Assembly (NCBI GenBank): GCA_023381695.1
Contig: JAMCQP010000112.1
Location: 1 to 46,923 of the forward strand
DNA: 46,923 nt
Reading direction: 5' to 3'
From: Bacillota bacterium
Lineage (GTDB): Bacteria > Bacillota > UBA5301 > JAMCQP01
In this document: positions 31,344-40,232 of the stretch, piece by piece
Numbering within the stretch: position 1 is the stretch's first letter
Layout: every line of letters begins with the position of its first letter
Translations under genes and position numbers: made by a program
The notes under the pieces: model-generated
What the model was told of the DNA's origin: nothing
The model's database searches: none
Seen by the model: only the letters and a program-made list of their open reading frames with translations

Positions 31344-32615
31344 TCATGAAAGATAGTCCCTCGGATCGACGATCTTCCCGGCCAGGGCCGCAGCCGCCAC
31401 CGTCGCCGGCGAGGCCAGATAGATAAACGCCTTGTTGTTCCCCATCCGCCCCTTGAAGTTCCGGTTGGCCGTGGAGATCACGTTCTCCCCGTCGGACGGC
31501 ACCCCATTGTGGGTGCCCACGCAGGGGCCGCACCCCGGCGTCACCACCGCCGCGCCGGCCTCCACCAGGGTCTGAATCACGCCCTCCCGCATCGCATCCA
31601 GGTAGATCTGCCGCGAGGCGGGCGCCACGATGAAACGCACCTCCGGGTGCACGTGCCGGCCCCGCACGATCCCCGCCGCAAGCCTCAGGTCTTCCAGCCG
31701 GCCGTTGGTGCAGGTGCCAAGCACCGCTTGCTGGATGGGCGTTCCCGCCACTTCCCGCACCGGCGCCACGTTGTCCACCGTGTGCGGCCTGGCCACCTGA
31801 GGCTCGAGGCGGCTCACGTCGTACTCAAGCACCTTCGCGTACACGGCGTCGGAGTCCGGCGCCACCGGCTCAAACGTTTTTTGGGAATGCGCTTTCACCC
31901 ATTCCTCCGTCTTTTTGTCCGCCGCCATCAGCCCCGCCTTGGCGCCCATCTCGATGGCCATGTTGGCCATGGTGAAGCGCCCTTCCACGCTCAGAGCGTC
32001 CACCGCCTCGCCGGCGTACTCCGCCGCCAGGTAGGTGGCCCCGTCGGCCGTCACCTGGCCGATGAGAAAGAGGATGAGGTCCTTGGCATAGATCCCGGCG
32101 GGCAGCCGGCCGTTGGCCACAAATTTCACGGTCTCCGGCACCTTGAACCACAGCTTGCCGGAGAGCATCCCCGCCGCCAGGTCCGTGGAGCCCACCCCGG
32201 TGGAAAACACGTTGATCGCGCCATAAGTGCAGGTATGGGAATCGGCCCCGATGACCAGGTCGCCGGGCGCCACATGGCCGCGCTCCGGCATGAGCTGGTG
32301 GCAGACCCCTTCGCCGATGTCGTACAGCTTGATCCCCTGTTCCCGGGCGAACTCCCGCATCAGCTTGTGCAGGGCCGAGATCCCTTCCAGCGGGCTTGGC
32401 GCGCTGTGGTCGATGACCATGGCCACCTTGCCGGCGTCCCGCACCCTCCTCCCCTGCATCTCCCGGAAAGCCTCGATGGCCAGCGGCGAGGTGCCGTCCT
32501 GGCCCATGATATAGTCAAGATTCGCGACCACGATCTCGTTGGCGTAAGCATCCTGGCCGCTGCGCCGGCTCAGGATCTTTTCGGCAATGGTCTTCCCCTT
32601 GCCCTTCAACCCCAT
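31344..32615 (-). CDS. Aconitase/isopropylmalate isomerase family, large subunit (LeuC-like)
   Basis: A 423-residue catalytic subunit with a [4Fe-4S] cluster. Cluster ligands are Cys in 'LGTCTNGRLEDLR' and the pair in 'GCGPCVGTHNG'; 'GADSHTCTYGAINVFSTGVG' and 'TANRNFKGRMG' are further invariant blocks. 'IDHSAPSP' and 'GVCHQLMPERG' match the two-subunit type. Start ATG 32615 follows AAGGA; ATG 32657 adds residues that are not family-like. It works with the small subunit encoded just downstream, and in this operon probably acts on citrate rather than isopropylmalate. Confidence 0.92.
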   Translation of the reverse strand: MGLKGKGKTIAEKILSRRSGQDAYANEIVVANLDYIMGQDGTSPLAIEAFREMQGRRVRDAGKVAMVIDHSAPSPLEGISALHKLMREFAREQGIKLYDIGEGVCHQLMPERGHVAPGDLVIGADSHTCTYGAINVFSTGVGSTDLAAGMLSGKLWFKVPETVKFVANGRLPAGIYAKDLILFLIGQVTADGATYLAAEYAGEAVDALSVEGRFTMANMAIEMGAKAGLMAADKKTEEWVKAHSQKTFEPVAPDSDAVYAKVLEYDVSRLEPQVARPHTVDNVAPVREVAGTPIQQAVLGTCTNGRLEDLRLAAGIVRGRHVHPEVRFIVAPASRQIYLDAMREGVIQTLVEAGAAVVTPGCGPCVGTHNGVPSDGENVISTANRNFKGRMGNNKAFIYLASPATVAAAALAGKIVDPRDYLS

Positions 32616-32720
32616 GACTTCCTTCCCCCACACACCAGTTATATTGTTAAACAGCACATTTCAGCGCAGAAGGCACCCGGCTGAGGACAGGCCCCCGTCG
32701 TCTCAAGACAGGCCCTCGTC

Positions 32721-34043
32721 TCAGGACGCCCCCGCCGCCACGCGCTTTCTGGCCGCCGCTACCTTCACCGGCGGCGCCAGCGTCATAATCTGCCGGACCT
32801 GATCCGGGTAGGTGGCAATCAGCCAGAGCTCATCCGGCGTCAGCGGCATCTGGTTGTGCGCCGAGGCGTACTGCACCAGCTCCAGGGTCTCGTGCTCATC
32901 CTTTAATTCGATGCCCAGCTGCTCATATACGTACTGGAGCCCTTTAATCCCTCCGTATTCACCGGTGGTGATCACCCGGCCGGTGCGGCGCGTCTCCACA
33001 TCGCCGATTCCCAGTTCCTCGTGCCCGTAAAGCTCGTAGTTGTGGTGGTCCTTGAGGACCCCGTCAGCGTGAATCCCGGATTCATGGGCGAAAGCGTTGG
33101 CCCCCACCCCGACCTGGTTGATGGGGATCGGCAACCCGAAGGCGTTGGCCACATAGTTGCAAATCTTCCAGGCCATCTTGAGGTTGATCCGTTCATCGAG
33201 AATCTTGCGGTCGCTCAGCCCGCGGGATTTGGTCACCGCCAGGATCACCGAGACCAGGTCCGCATTGCCGGCCCGCTCGCCCATGCCGTTTACGGTGGTG
33301 TTGATGTAGGCGTCCACCCCGGCGTCGATGGCCCCCATGGCCCCTTCCACCGAATTGGCCACCGCATACCCCAGATCGTTGTGGCAATGGATCTCAATGG
33401 GCAGCTGCACCGCCTCCGCCAGCCGTTTCACGGAGTCGTAGATGGAGATGGTGCTGTCGTAGCCCAGGGTGTCGCAGTAGCGAATCCGTTTGGCGCCGTG
33501 CTCCTTGGCCGCCGCGGCGAACCGCAGCAGGTAGTCTTCGTCGTAACGCTCGTCCGTCCGCGAGGCGTCCTCGGCGTTGACCGTGATCATCTCCAAGCCT
33601 GCCTCGCGCGCGGCATCCACCGCCTCGGTCATCATCTTGAGCACGTCCTCCCGGGTCATCTTCCCGCCGAACTTGCCCAGGGTCATGATCTCCGAGGTGG
33701 AGATGGAAAGGTTGATGTGACGCACCCGGGTCAATTGCACGGCCTTGTGGACGTCCTCGGCCTTGGCGCGGGTCCACCCGGCCAGCACGATGGGCGAAAG
33801 CAGGCCCAGGTCCGCCAGTTCCAGATTGGCATTTATGTAATTGGCCTCGTGCTCCAGGGCCGGAAAGCCGAATTCGCTCTCGTAGATCCCCATCTGGTTG
33901 AGATACAGGTTTATCATGGTCTTCTGAAGCTTGGAGAGCCCCAGCCTGGCGGTCTGCACCCCGTCACGGTTGGTCACGTCGATGATGTAGATCTTGTGGC
34001 CGCCGCGGGCCTTGCCTTCGGCCCTTCCATTGGAATTCTTCAC
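32721..34043 (-). CDS. (Re)-citrate synthase/homocitrate synthase-like enzyme (LeuA superfamily)
   Basis: A 440-residue TIM-barrel acyltransferase of the DRE-TIM family. 'IIDVTNRDGVQTARLGLSKL' (D and R of the metal/substrate site), 'NLSISTSEIM', 'EIHCHNDLGYAVANSVEGAM' (the two metal His) and 'VNGMGERAGNADL' are complete. The 'D-x-T-N-R-D-G-V-Q' start, rather than 'D-x-T-L-R-D-G-E-Q', is what I recall of (Re)-citrate synthases of Clostridium and Desulfovibrio; homocitrate synthase is the alternative. A long C-terminal regulatory domain of LeuA type is absent, which speaks against leucine synthesis. GTG 34043 follows AGGAGAG. First gene of a four-gene operon leading to 2-oxoglutarate. Confidence 0.85.
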   Translation of the reverse strand: MKNSNGRAEGKARGGHKIYIIDVTNRDGVQTARLGLSKLQKTMINLYLNQMGIYESEFGFPALEHEANYINANLELADLGLLSPIVLAGWTRAKAEDVHKAVQLTRVRHINLSISTSEIMTLGKFGGKMTREDVLKMMTEAVDAAREAGLEMITVNAEDASRTDERYDEDYLLRFAAAAKEHGAKRIRYCDTLGYDSTISIYDSVKRLAEAVQLPIEIHCHNDLGYAVANSVEGAMGAIDAGVDAYINTTVNGMGERAGNADLVSVILAVTKSRGLSDRKILDERINLKMAWKICNYVANAFGLPIPINQVGVGANAFAHESGIHADGVLKDHHNYELYGHEELGIGDVETRRTGRVITTGEYGGIKGLQYVYEQLGIELKDEHETLELVQYASAHNQMPLTPDELWLIATYPDQVRQIMTLAPPVKVAAARKRVAAGAS

Positions 34044-34301
34044 GGTAATCTCTCCTCTCTTTTACCGGAAAAAGACAACAACCCCGAACAGGTAGTCCGG
34101 AGCTGCTGCAAAAACGGTAACACAAACCGGCCCGCTGCTCTTGCAGACGGCCAGATCTGGTCATTCCGCGCTATACTCCGACCCTACTCCGCTACTCGCA
34201 AGGCTACATCGGCTACTTGTAGTCTACATCGCTTACCGGGCACCTTGCTCGCCCGTCAAATGCTAGACTACTCCGCCCTACTAAAGTACTAAAGTACACT
34301 T
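34044..34301 (-). other. Untranslated leader of the citrate operon
   Basis: About 258 bases separate the transcription start expected near 34301 from the synthase start codon. The segment 34160-34290 is rich in CTAC/GTAG words and partial repeats (TACTTTAG twice), and 34080-34120 has a weak stem before a T-run. I see no T-box, no known riboswitch core and no leader peptide. The length alone makes regulation by this leader possible. Confidence 0.35.
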
Positions 34302-34307
34302 TTTCAC

Positions 34308-34336
34308 ATTATACCGCCCTCTGGCGGGAATGTCAA
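34308..34336 (-). promoter_or_regulatory. Consensus sigma-A promoter of the citrate operon
   Basis: Reading left, TTGACA (34331-34336), a 17-base spacer and TATAAT (34308-34313) match the consensus in all twelve positions, so basal expression should be strong. The spacer contains a palindrome-like CCCGCCAGAGGGCGG (34314-34328), which may bind a regulator. Confidence 0.8.
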
Positions 34337-34400
34337 GGGCTAATTTGTTAAGATCATGTCAAGATTTTTAGAGCGAAAGAGAAGGTTAGTCCTATTTTAT

Positions 34401-35135
34401 CTAGACCAGCCGCTGGCTTGCCCTGGACCCCGGCGCCTTGTCGTAAACCTCGCAGACCCACAGCCGGTAGGCAAAGGGATACTGGTGCTTCCCCGGCACA
34501 TGGAAGAGATCGTGCACCGCGGCGGCGAAACGGTAGAAAAGATCCCCGGGAGGCACCAATTCCGCCACACAGTGCACAGCATAGCTTTTAAGCCCTTCTG
34601 CCCCCATGCCCACGTAAAGGAGCGTCACCCGGGGATCGGCCAGCACGTTGGTATAGGTGCGCCTGGCGTAGAGTTCCAGCGAGGAGAGCACCGTCCGGTC
34701 GAACTTTGAGGCGTCGGAATAATAGTCAAGCAGCGCTTCGAGCCGCCCGGCCATGGTCTCGTGCCAGCCCTTTTTGAGTCCCTCTCTGATGAGGGTTTCA
34801 AACTTCGCCGTGTACTCTTCAAGTAACTCCTTCCGGACCGTCAAACCCACGCCCTTGCCCGCTGAGTTGACCGGAAACGTGCTTGTGGTGGTGTCCACGG
34901 TGGACAGGACCGGAAGGTGGGCGCCAAAGGCGTTCATTTGGGGGCTGCCCGTGAGAAACGAGCGTATCCCCTCCAGGCGCGTGCCGACCTGCCAGTCGAG
35001 GAATTCCTGGGGCAGACTCCGGACTTCCAGCTCCATTTCCCGGCCTCCAGCCGAAATCAGCACTTTACCGGGATCTCCGTCCCCTTCAACATAGCGCACG
35101 GTATTCACCGTCCCCTCTCCGCTCGGAACCGCCAC
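34401..35135 (-). CDS. Unrecognised 244-residue soluble protein
   Basis: No signal peptide or membrane segment. The N-terminal part is charged ('VRYVEGDGDPGKVLISAGGR', then 'EMELEVRSLPQEFLDWQVG'); the C-terminal half contains 'LELYARRTYTNVLADPRVT', 'LLYVGMGAEGLKSYAVHCVA' and 'FYRFAAAVHDLFHVPGKHQY', with conserved-looking His and Tyr residues (H-D-L-F-H). I cannot name a family. Start GTG 35135 follows AGGGGG; the GTG at residue 10 behind GAGGGG is another option. Codon use is like the core genes around it, so it is real. It stands alone between the citrate operon and a plus-strand antitoxin-like gene. Confidence 0.6.
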   Translation of the reverse strand: MAVPSGEGTVNTVRYVEGDGDPGKVLISAGGREMELEVRSLPQEFLDWQVGTRLEGIRSFLTGSPQMNAFGAHLPVLSTVDTTTSTFPVNSAGKGVGLTVRKELLEEYTAKFETLIREGLKKGWHETMAGRLEALLDYYSDASKFDRTVLSSLELYARRTYTNVLADPRVTLLYVGMGAEGLKSYAVHCVAELVPPGDLFYRFAAAVHDLFHVPGKHQYPFAYRLWVCEVYDKAPGSRASQRLV

Positions 35136-35192
35136 AAAACCGCCCCCTCTCGTTCATGCCGCCCGCTGAAATTAGCTTCCCACCAGATATAA

Positions 35193-35624
35193 GCCGCATT
35201 TGAAGATGTAAATGTAGCCGAAGCCCGCAGCCGGTTTTCCGAACTCACCCGTAATGTTACTGACCGAAATAAGCTTGTCCGGGTCACAAGACAAAAAGCC
35301 GGGCACGGCGAAGTTTACTGGTTGCCCGAAAAGGTCTGGAATGAACTGCTTGGTTTCGTAAAATTCAATGTCTCCGTGGAACAGGATCCCGAAAACAACC
35401 TCTGGGGTGTAAGCGAGGAGAACCTGGGGGTAACCGGTTCCGGGGAGACCAGGGACGAAGCTGTAAAAGATTTTTTGGACACGCTTTTTATCGCTGCCCA
35501 GGATTACTTCGAAAACGTCGACTTTTACCTTCGTCAGCCGAATCTGGTCAAGCGGTTGCCGTACTACCTGAAGATCGCCGCAATCGGTGATTCAGATAAA
35601 GTAAAGTCCACACTCGGGTTATGA
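35193..35624 (+). CDS. Phd-like antitoxin with HicB-like C-terminal domain, start codon missing
   Basis: The frame is open from a stop at 35190-35192 and encodes 143 residues. It begins 'AFEDVNVAEARSRFSELTRN', a prevent-host-death-type DNA-binding start, continues with 'VTRQKAGHGEVYWLPEKVW', and from ~55 looks HicB-like ('VEQDPENNLWGVSEENLGVT', 'GETRDEAVKDFLDTLFIAAQ'). No ATG, GTG or TTG is available before residue 44 (TTG 35322), so the 5' end is lost or frameshifted and the gene may be silent. After it, 35621-35697 has short overlapping frames, one ending 'GFGTLDDYFKFLSKL'; no toxin gene is recognised. In working modules such proteins neutralise an RNase toxin. Confidence 0.6.
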   Translation, partial: AAFEDVNVAEARSRFSELTRNVTDRNKLVRVTRQKAGHGEVYWLPEKVWNELLGFVKFNVSVEQDPENNLWGVSEENLGVTGSGETRDEAVKDFLDTLFIAAQDYFENVDFYLRQPNLVKRLPYYLKIAAIGDSDKVKSTLGL

Positions 35625-35722
35625 TGGAAGTATCGCAAAGCAACTGGGATTCGGGACTCTGGATGACTACTTCAAATTTTTATCGAAGCTATAAAGGCCG
35701 ATGGCGCGTTTAGCTGGAACAG

Positions 35723-36310
35723 TCATCCCAACAACGGTTTGCGCACGACGGTGAGACGGTCGAGTTCCCGAACGGGGGTGAAGCCGGCCTCCAGGTACAT
35801 CTCCAGCGGGCCGGGAAAGTGCTGCGCGGCTGTTTCAACGTTTTTACGGGGATAGGCTTCGGCAAATTCGAGGCCGCGGCGGCGGAAGCTGTCACATGCG
35901 GCCTCCAGGAGGCGCCGGGCGATTCTCTGGCGGCGGTGCGGTTCGGCCACGACAAAGCAGACTATCGAGCCGACGCGTTCGGCATCGTCCGCCTGGGCTC
36001 CCGTGAAGCGCTCAACATTTCGGATGACGGTGCGCGGCGCGGCGTGGCACCAGCCCACGGGCCGGCCGTCAAGGTAAGCCAGAAAACCATGTGCTTCACC
36101 ACGCCGGATCAAATCGCCCATCGCCGCGCGGTTCTCCGAACCCGTATGGGTCTCCCATTCCTGGTCCGTCCCGGGGAAAAGATACCAGTAACAGTAGCAG
36201 CTCGCCCATTCCGGATTATCCGCAAACGCGTCGTGGTCGAAAAAGTTCAAAAAATCGTCAACCAGTTCCGGCGAAAGTTCCCTGATGACGGGCTCACTAA
36301 TTTTATTCAT
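35723..36310 (-). CDS. GNAT-family N-acetyltransferase
   Basis: A 195-residue acetyl-CoA-dependent transferase. 'GSIVCFVVAEPHRRQRIARR', then 'LLEAACDSFRRRGLEFAEAY', gives motif A (the Q/R-x-x-R/G-x-x-R/A loop, here R-Q-R-I-A-R, binds the CoA pyrophosphate) and motif B. 'HGFLAYLDGRPVGWCHAAPR' is the preceding strand pair. The N-terminal 'WASCYCYWYLFPG' has three Cys/Tyr and is typical of a subgroup of unknown substrate. It overlaps nothing and lies 15 bases after the racemase gene on the same strand, so they may share a transcript. Confidence 0.85.
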   Translation of the reverse strand: MNKISEPVIRELSPELVDDFLNFFDHDAFADNPEWASCYCYWYLFPGTDQEWETHTGSENRAAMGDLIRRGEAHGFLAYLDGRPVGWCHAAPRTVIRNVERFTGAQADDAERVGSIVCFVVAEPHRRQRIARRLLEAACDSFRRRGLEFAEAYPRKNVETAAQHFPGPLEMYLEAGFTPVRELDRLTVVRKPLLG

Positions 36311-36325
36311 ACAGTCACCCCTCGA

Positions 36326-37021
36326 TCATTTCTCTTTCAGCGCAAATTCCACCGCCCGCCAGGCATGGATAAACGTGGTATCAAACAAAGGGATTGCCAC
36401 ATCTTCCTGCTTTATCAACAGGGTAATCTCCGTGCAACCCAGGATAATTCCCTCCGCCCCGTTGGCGGCCAGCCGGTTGATTATATCTTTGTATTTCTCC
36501 CGTGAGCTGTTCAGGACCTTTCCCTTGACCAGTTCGTCGTAGATAATCCGGTGTACAACCTCCCGGTCCGGTTCGTCCGGAATCACCACCTCCAACCCGT
36601 GCGCTTTCAGGCGGCCCGTGTAAAAGTCCTGCTCCATGGTGTACTTCGTGCCGAGAAGCCCGATCTTCTTGATGCCCTTCTCGATCACCTTTTCGGCCGT
36701 GGCGTCGGCGATGTGCAACAGGGGGATCCTGAGCGCTTGCTGCACCTCGCCGGCCATCCTGTGCATGGTGTTGGTGCAGATCACCAGAAGATCCGCCCCC
36801 GCTTTCTCAACGCCCCGGGCGGCCTCCACCAGTATTTCTGCGGCCTCCGCCCATCTCCCCGCCCGCTGGCACTCCTCGATCTCCTCAAAGTCCACGCTGT
36901 ACAGGACGCATCTGGCGGAATGGTACCCGCCCAGCCTTTCCTTGACCAGCTCGTTGATCAGGCGGTAATACTCCAAAGATGATTCCCAGCTCATTCCGCC
37001 GATCAGCCCGATCACTTTCAT
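36326..37021 (-). CDS. Aspartate/glutamate racemase family protein
   Basis: A 231-residue cofactor-independent racemase-type protein. 'VIGLIGGMSWESSLEYYRLI' is the family start; the two catalytic cysteines sit in 'LLVICTNTMHRM' and 'GIILGCTEITLL', placed symmetrically in the two domains. The 'GGMSWESS' spelling matches aspartate racemase (YgeA/RacX-like broad-specificity) proteins rather than glutamate racemase MurI. Start ATG 37021 follows AGGGG. The product may be a D-amino acid for the cell wall or spore. Confidence 0.9.
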   Translation of the reverse strand: MKVIGLIGGMSWESSLEYYRLINELVKERLGGYHSARCVLYSVDFEEIEECQRAGRWAEAAEILVEAARGVEKAGADLLVICTNTMHRMAGEVQQALRIPLLHIADATAEKVIEKGIKKIGLLGTKYTMEQDFYTGRLKAHGLEVVIPDEPDREVVHRIIYDELVKGKVLNSSREKYKDIINRLAANGAEGIILGCTEITLLIKQEDVAIPLFDTTFIHAWRAVEFALKEK

Positions 37022-37085
37022 CTTTATCCCCTCGCATTTCTTGAAATCTCCTCTTGCGGGACCCAGGGCGGCCTATTCGCCTATA

Positions 37086-37123
37086 CCAAAAAGTCCTTTG
37101 GCGAAAGGCAACGCAAAGGACTT
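37086..37123 (-). terminator. Terminator of the gatCAB operon
   Basis: Reading left, AAGTCCTTTG (complement of 37114-37123) pairs with CAAAGGACTT (complement of 37091-37100) across 13 bases, followed by TTTGG. It lies 29 bases after the gatB stop and before the racemase gene. Confidence 0.75.
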
Positions 37124-37151
37124 CTGGTGTGTTTGAGGGTTTTCTCAGCCC

Positions 37152-38609
37152 CTATAGCCCGGCCAGCTTCTTTCGCAGGATCTCGTTGACCAGCGCCGGG
37201 TTGGCCTTGCCCTTGCTGGCGCGCATCACCTGGCCCACCAGGAAGGTGATGGCCTTCTCCTTGCCGGCCTTGAAGTCCGTCACGGACTGCGGGTTTTCGG
37301 CCAGGATCCGGTCGATGATTCTGGTCACCTCGCCCTCGTCGCTGATCTGGACCAGCCCCTTCTCCTTGACCACGATGGCCGCGTCCTTGCCGGTGGCAAA
37401 CATCTCCTCGAAGACCGTTTTGGCGATCTTGCCGCTGATGGTGCCCTTGTCGATGAGCGCCAGCATCTCCACCAGATGGCGGGGTCTGAGTTTGGACCGG
37501 TCGGCCTCGATCTCCTCGGCCTTCAACAGCCGCGTGAAATCCCCCATCACCCAGTTGGCCACCGCCTTGGGATCGCGGCATTGCTTTGCCGCCTCCTCGA
37601 AGAAGTCCGCCAGCGGCTTGGAACTGGCAATCAGGTCGGCGTCGAACTCCGGCAGGCCGAACTCCCGCATGTACCGTTCCATGCGTGAATTCGGCAACTC
37701 GGGAAGCTCGGCTCTGAGCTCCTCGACCAGGGATCTCTCCACCACCACCGGCACCAGATCCGGTTCCGGGAAGTACCGGTAATCGTTGGCCTCCTCCTTG
37801 CCGCGCATGGAGATGGTGACCCCGCGGCTCTCATCCCAGGTCCGGGTCTCCTGGACGATCACCCCGCCCTGCCGCAAGACCTCCTCCTGGCGCCCGGCCT
37901 CGTATTCCAGGGCCTTCTGCACTGCCCGGAAGGAGTTCATGTTCTTGAGCTCCGTCCTGGTGCCAAATTTCGTGGCCTCCTTCGGCCTCAGCGAGATATT
38001 GGCGTCGCAGCGCAGCGACCCCTCCTCCATCTTGACGTCCGAGACGCCGGTATACTGCAGAATGGTCTTCAGACGCTCCAGGTAAGCCTTGGCCTCCTCC
38101 GGCGAGCGCATGTCCGGCTCGGAGACGATCTCGATGAGAGGGATGCCGGTGCGGTTGTAGTCCTCTTTGGAATAGTCCGACCCCAGAATGGTCTCCGCGG
38201 AGTGGACCGACTTGCCGGCCTCTTCTTCCAGATGCACGCGGGTGATCCCGATCTCCTTGACCTCCCCGTTCACCATGACCCGCATCTTGCCCTTGCGGCA
38301 CAGCGGCAGGTCGTACTGGGAGATCTGGTAAGCCTTCGGGAGATCCGGGTAGAAGTAGTTCTTGCGGTCAAACTTGCTGAAATCCGCAATCTGGCAGTTC
38401 AAGGCCAGCCCCGCCTTGACGGCGTACCTCACCGCCTTTTCGTTCAAAACCGGCAGCACGCCGGGCAGCCCCAGGCAGACCGGGCAGACGTGGGTGTTGG
38501 GCTCCGCCCCGAACTCGGTGCTGCAGCCGCAAAAGAGCTTGGACTCCGTCAGAAGCTCGGCGTGAACCTCCAGGCCGATCACAATCTCATAATCCCCGAT
38601 ATAGGCCAT
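37152..38609 (-). CDS. gatB: Aspartyl/glutamyl-tRNA(Asn/Gln) amidotransferase subunit B
   Basis: A 485-residue kinase/tRNA-binding subunit of GatCAB, which amidates Glu-tRNA(Gln) or Asp-tRNA(Asn). '[20 protein letters not shown]' starts the cradle domain; zinc-site cysteines are in '[19 protein letters not shown]'; the C-terminal YqeY-like helical domain ends '[20 protein letters not shown]'. It begins right after the gatA stop (38610/38609), with a terminator following, so it is the last gene of gatC-gatA-gatB. Confidence 0.97.
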   Translation of the reverse strand: MAYIGDYEIVIGLEVHAELLTESKLFCGCSTEFGAEPNTHVCPVCLGLPGVLPVLNEKAVRYAVKAGLALNCQIADFSKFDRKNYFYPDLPKAYQISQYDLPLCRKGKMRVMVNGEVKEIGITRVHLEEEAGKSVHSAETILGSDYSKEDYNRTGIPLIEIVSEPDMRSPEEAKAYLERLKTILQYTGVSDVKMEEGSLRCDANISLRPKEATKFGTRTELKNMNSFRAVQKALEYEAGRQEEVLRQGGVIVQETRTWDESRGVTISMRGKEEANDYRYFPEPDLVPVVVERSLVEELRAELPELPNSRMERYMREFGLPEFDADLIASSKPLADFFEEAAKQCRDPKAVANWVMGDFTRLLKAEEIEADRSKLRPRHLVEMLALIDKGTISGKIAKTVFEEMFATGKDAAIVVKEKGLVQISDEGEVTRIIDRILAENPQSVTDFKAGKEKAITFLVGQVMRASKGKANPALVNEILRKKLAGL

Positions 38610-40157
38610 CTATCTCACATCCTTTCCGGATGCACGCCCGGTGTCATGCGCCCGTCCGGCGTCTTTAGCCGGCCCGCCGGCGTCCCGCCCGGCCGCCCCC
38701 GCCAGGTTCGGCTTCTGGTTGTGCACATCCGTATTCTGCTCGATGGTGTAGGCGATCCGCAGCAGGGTGCCCTCGTCGAATGCCTTGCCCATGACCTGGA
38801 TGCCGATGGGCAACCCCTCCTTGCTCAGAGCGCACGGCACCGAAAGGGCCGGCGTGGCCGCCAGGTTCGCGGGAATGGTGAACAGATCCGACAGGTACAT
38901 GGCCAGCGGGTCGCCGGACTTTTCCCCGATCTTGAAGGGCACGGTGGGCGTGGTGGGCGACACCAGGGCGTCGCAGGTCTCGAAGGCCCGGTCGAAGTCC
39001 TGTTTGATCAGGGTCCGCACCTTCTGCGCCTTGAGGTAGTAGGCGTCGTAATAACCCGAGCTCAAAGCATAGGTTCCCAGCATGATCCGCCGCTTGACCT
39101 CGGCCCCGAATCCCTCGCTGCGGGTCTTCTTGAACATGGTGATCACATCCGGCGCCTCCTTGGCGCGGTAACCGTACCGGACGCCGTCGTAACGGGCCAG
39201 GTTGGAGCTGGCCTCCGCCGGGGCGATCAGGTAGTAGGTGGCCAGGGCGTATTCGGTGTGCGGCATGGAGATCTCCTGGATCTCCGCCCCCAGCCGGGCC
39301 AGCAGGTCAATGGTCTTCGCCACCGCCTCCTTGACCTCCGGCTGGATTCCCTCCACGAAATATTCCCTGGGAACGCCGATGCGCAGCCCCTTCACGTCGT
39401 TGACCAGGCTCTTGGTAAAATCCGGCGCCTCCCGCCGGACCGAAGTGGAGTCCAGCGGGTCGTGCCCGGCGATCACGTTCATCACCAGGGCGGTGTCCGT
39501 GACATCCCTGGTGAAAGGCCCGATCTGATCCAGGGACGAGGCGAAAGCAATCAGCCCGTACCGCGAGACATAGCCATAGGTGGGCTTCATCCCCACCACC
39601 CCGCAAAAGGCCGCCGGCTGGCGGATGGAGCCCCCGGTGTCCGAACCCAGGGCGATGACGGCCTCATCGGCGGCCACCGCCGCCGCCGAACCACCGCTGG
39701 AACCGCCCGGCACCCGCGTGGTATCCCAGGGATTCCTGGTGGTGAAGAACGCCGAGTTCTCGGTGGAAGACCCCATGGCAAATTCATCCAGGTTGGTCTT
39801 CCCCACCAGCGGTGTATGAATGGCCCTGAACCGCTCCACCACCGTGGCGTTGTAGGGCGGCACGAAGTTTTCCAGGATCTTCGATGAACAGGTGGTTTTG
39901 ATGCCGCTGGTGCACATGTTGTCCTTGAGCGCCAGCGGGATCCCCGTCAACGGCGCGGCCTGGCCGTTCTTGAACGCGGCGTCCGCCTCCCGCGCGATGG
40001 CCATGGCCTGCTCCCGGGTCAGGGTCATATAGGCCTTGACGGTCCCATCCACCGCCTCGATCCGGTTGAAGACCGCCTCGACGATCTCCGTGGAGCTGAT
40101 CTCCCGCGCCTTCAGTAGCTCATGCAGGCGGTGCGCCGTCATTTCGTGCAGATTCAA
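38610..40157 (-). CDS. gatA: Aspartyl/glutamyl-tRNA(Asn/Gln) amidotransferase subunit A
   Basis: A 515-residue amidase that releases ammonia from glutamine for GatB. The Ser-cisSer-Lys triad is visible: Lys78 in '[12 protein letters not shown]', Ser153 in '[13 protein letters not shown]', Ser177 in '[14 protein letters not shown]'. I take TTG 40157 ('[20 protein letters not shown]' when read as Met) after GGGAGG as the start, since relatives begin in this way; the frame extends to 40175. The last ~30 residues are Ala/Gly/Asp/Arg-rich ('[20 protein letters not shown]') and absent from typical GatA. Confidence 0.96.
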   Translation of the reverse strand: MNLHEMTAHRLHELLKAREISSTEIVEAVFNRIEAVDGTVKAYMTLTREQAMAIAREADAAFKNGQAAPLTGIPLALKDNMCTSGIKTTCSSKILENFVPPYNATVVERFRAIHTPLVGKTNLDEFAMGSSTENSAFFTTRNPWDTTRVPGGSSGGSAAAVAADEAVIALGSDTGGSIRQPAAFCGVVGMKPTYGYVSRYGLIAFASSLDQIGPFTRDVTDTALVMNVIAGHDPLDSTSVRREAPDFTKSLVNDVKGLRIGVPREYFVEGIQPEVKEAVAKTIDLLARLGAEIQEISMPHTEYALATYYLIAPAEASSNLARYDGVRYGYRAKEAPDVITMFKKTRSEGFGAEVKRRIMLGTYALSSGYYDAYYLKAQKVRTLIKQDFDRAFETCDALVSPTTPTVPFKIGEKSGDPLAMYLSDLFTIPANLAATPALSVPCALSKEGLPIGIQVMGKAFDEGTLLRIAYTIEQNTDVHNQKPNLAGAAGRDAGGPAKDAGRAHDTGRASGKDVR

Positions 40158-40232
40158 AGGCTTAACCTCCCTCAACCTTCCAGTCCGGGCCTTCCGGCTC
40201 CTCGGCTCCTCCAGCTTCCCCAGGCCGGACTT

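Noticed and set aside
29705-34043. Annotation of the operon as a leucine biosynthesis (leuACDB) set
   Set aside because: Synthase motif 'TNRDG', absence of a LeuA regulatory domain, the small-subunit loop and the isocitrate-type substrate loop all point elsewhere. It is not fully excluded without a phylogeny.
29720-34292. Long plus-strand frames across the citrate operon
   Set aside because: They mirror the third-codon GC bias of the minus-strand enzymes and have no ribosome sites or domains.
34044-34300. T-box or other amino-acid riboswitch before the citrate operon
   Set aside because: No T-box core sequence, specifier loop or antiterminator pairing could be found by eye.
35105-35287. Minus-strand 60-codon frame overlapping the 34.4-35.1 kb gene start
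   Set aside because: No domain, and the plus strand encodes the antitoxin-like protein there.
38202-39887. Plus-strand open frame of 561 codons opposite gatA/gatB
   Set aside because: It is an antisense shadow of two certain genes in GC-rich DNA; its translation is His/Arg/Gly-rich without any domain.
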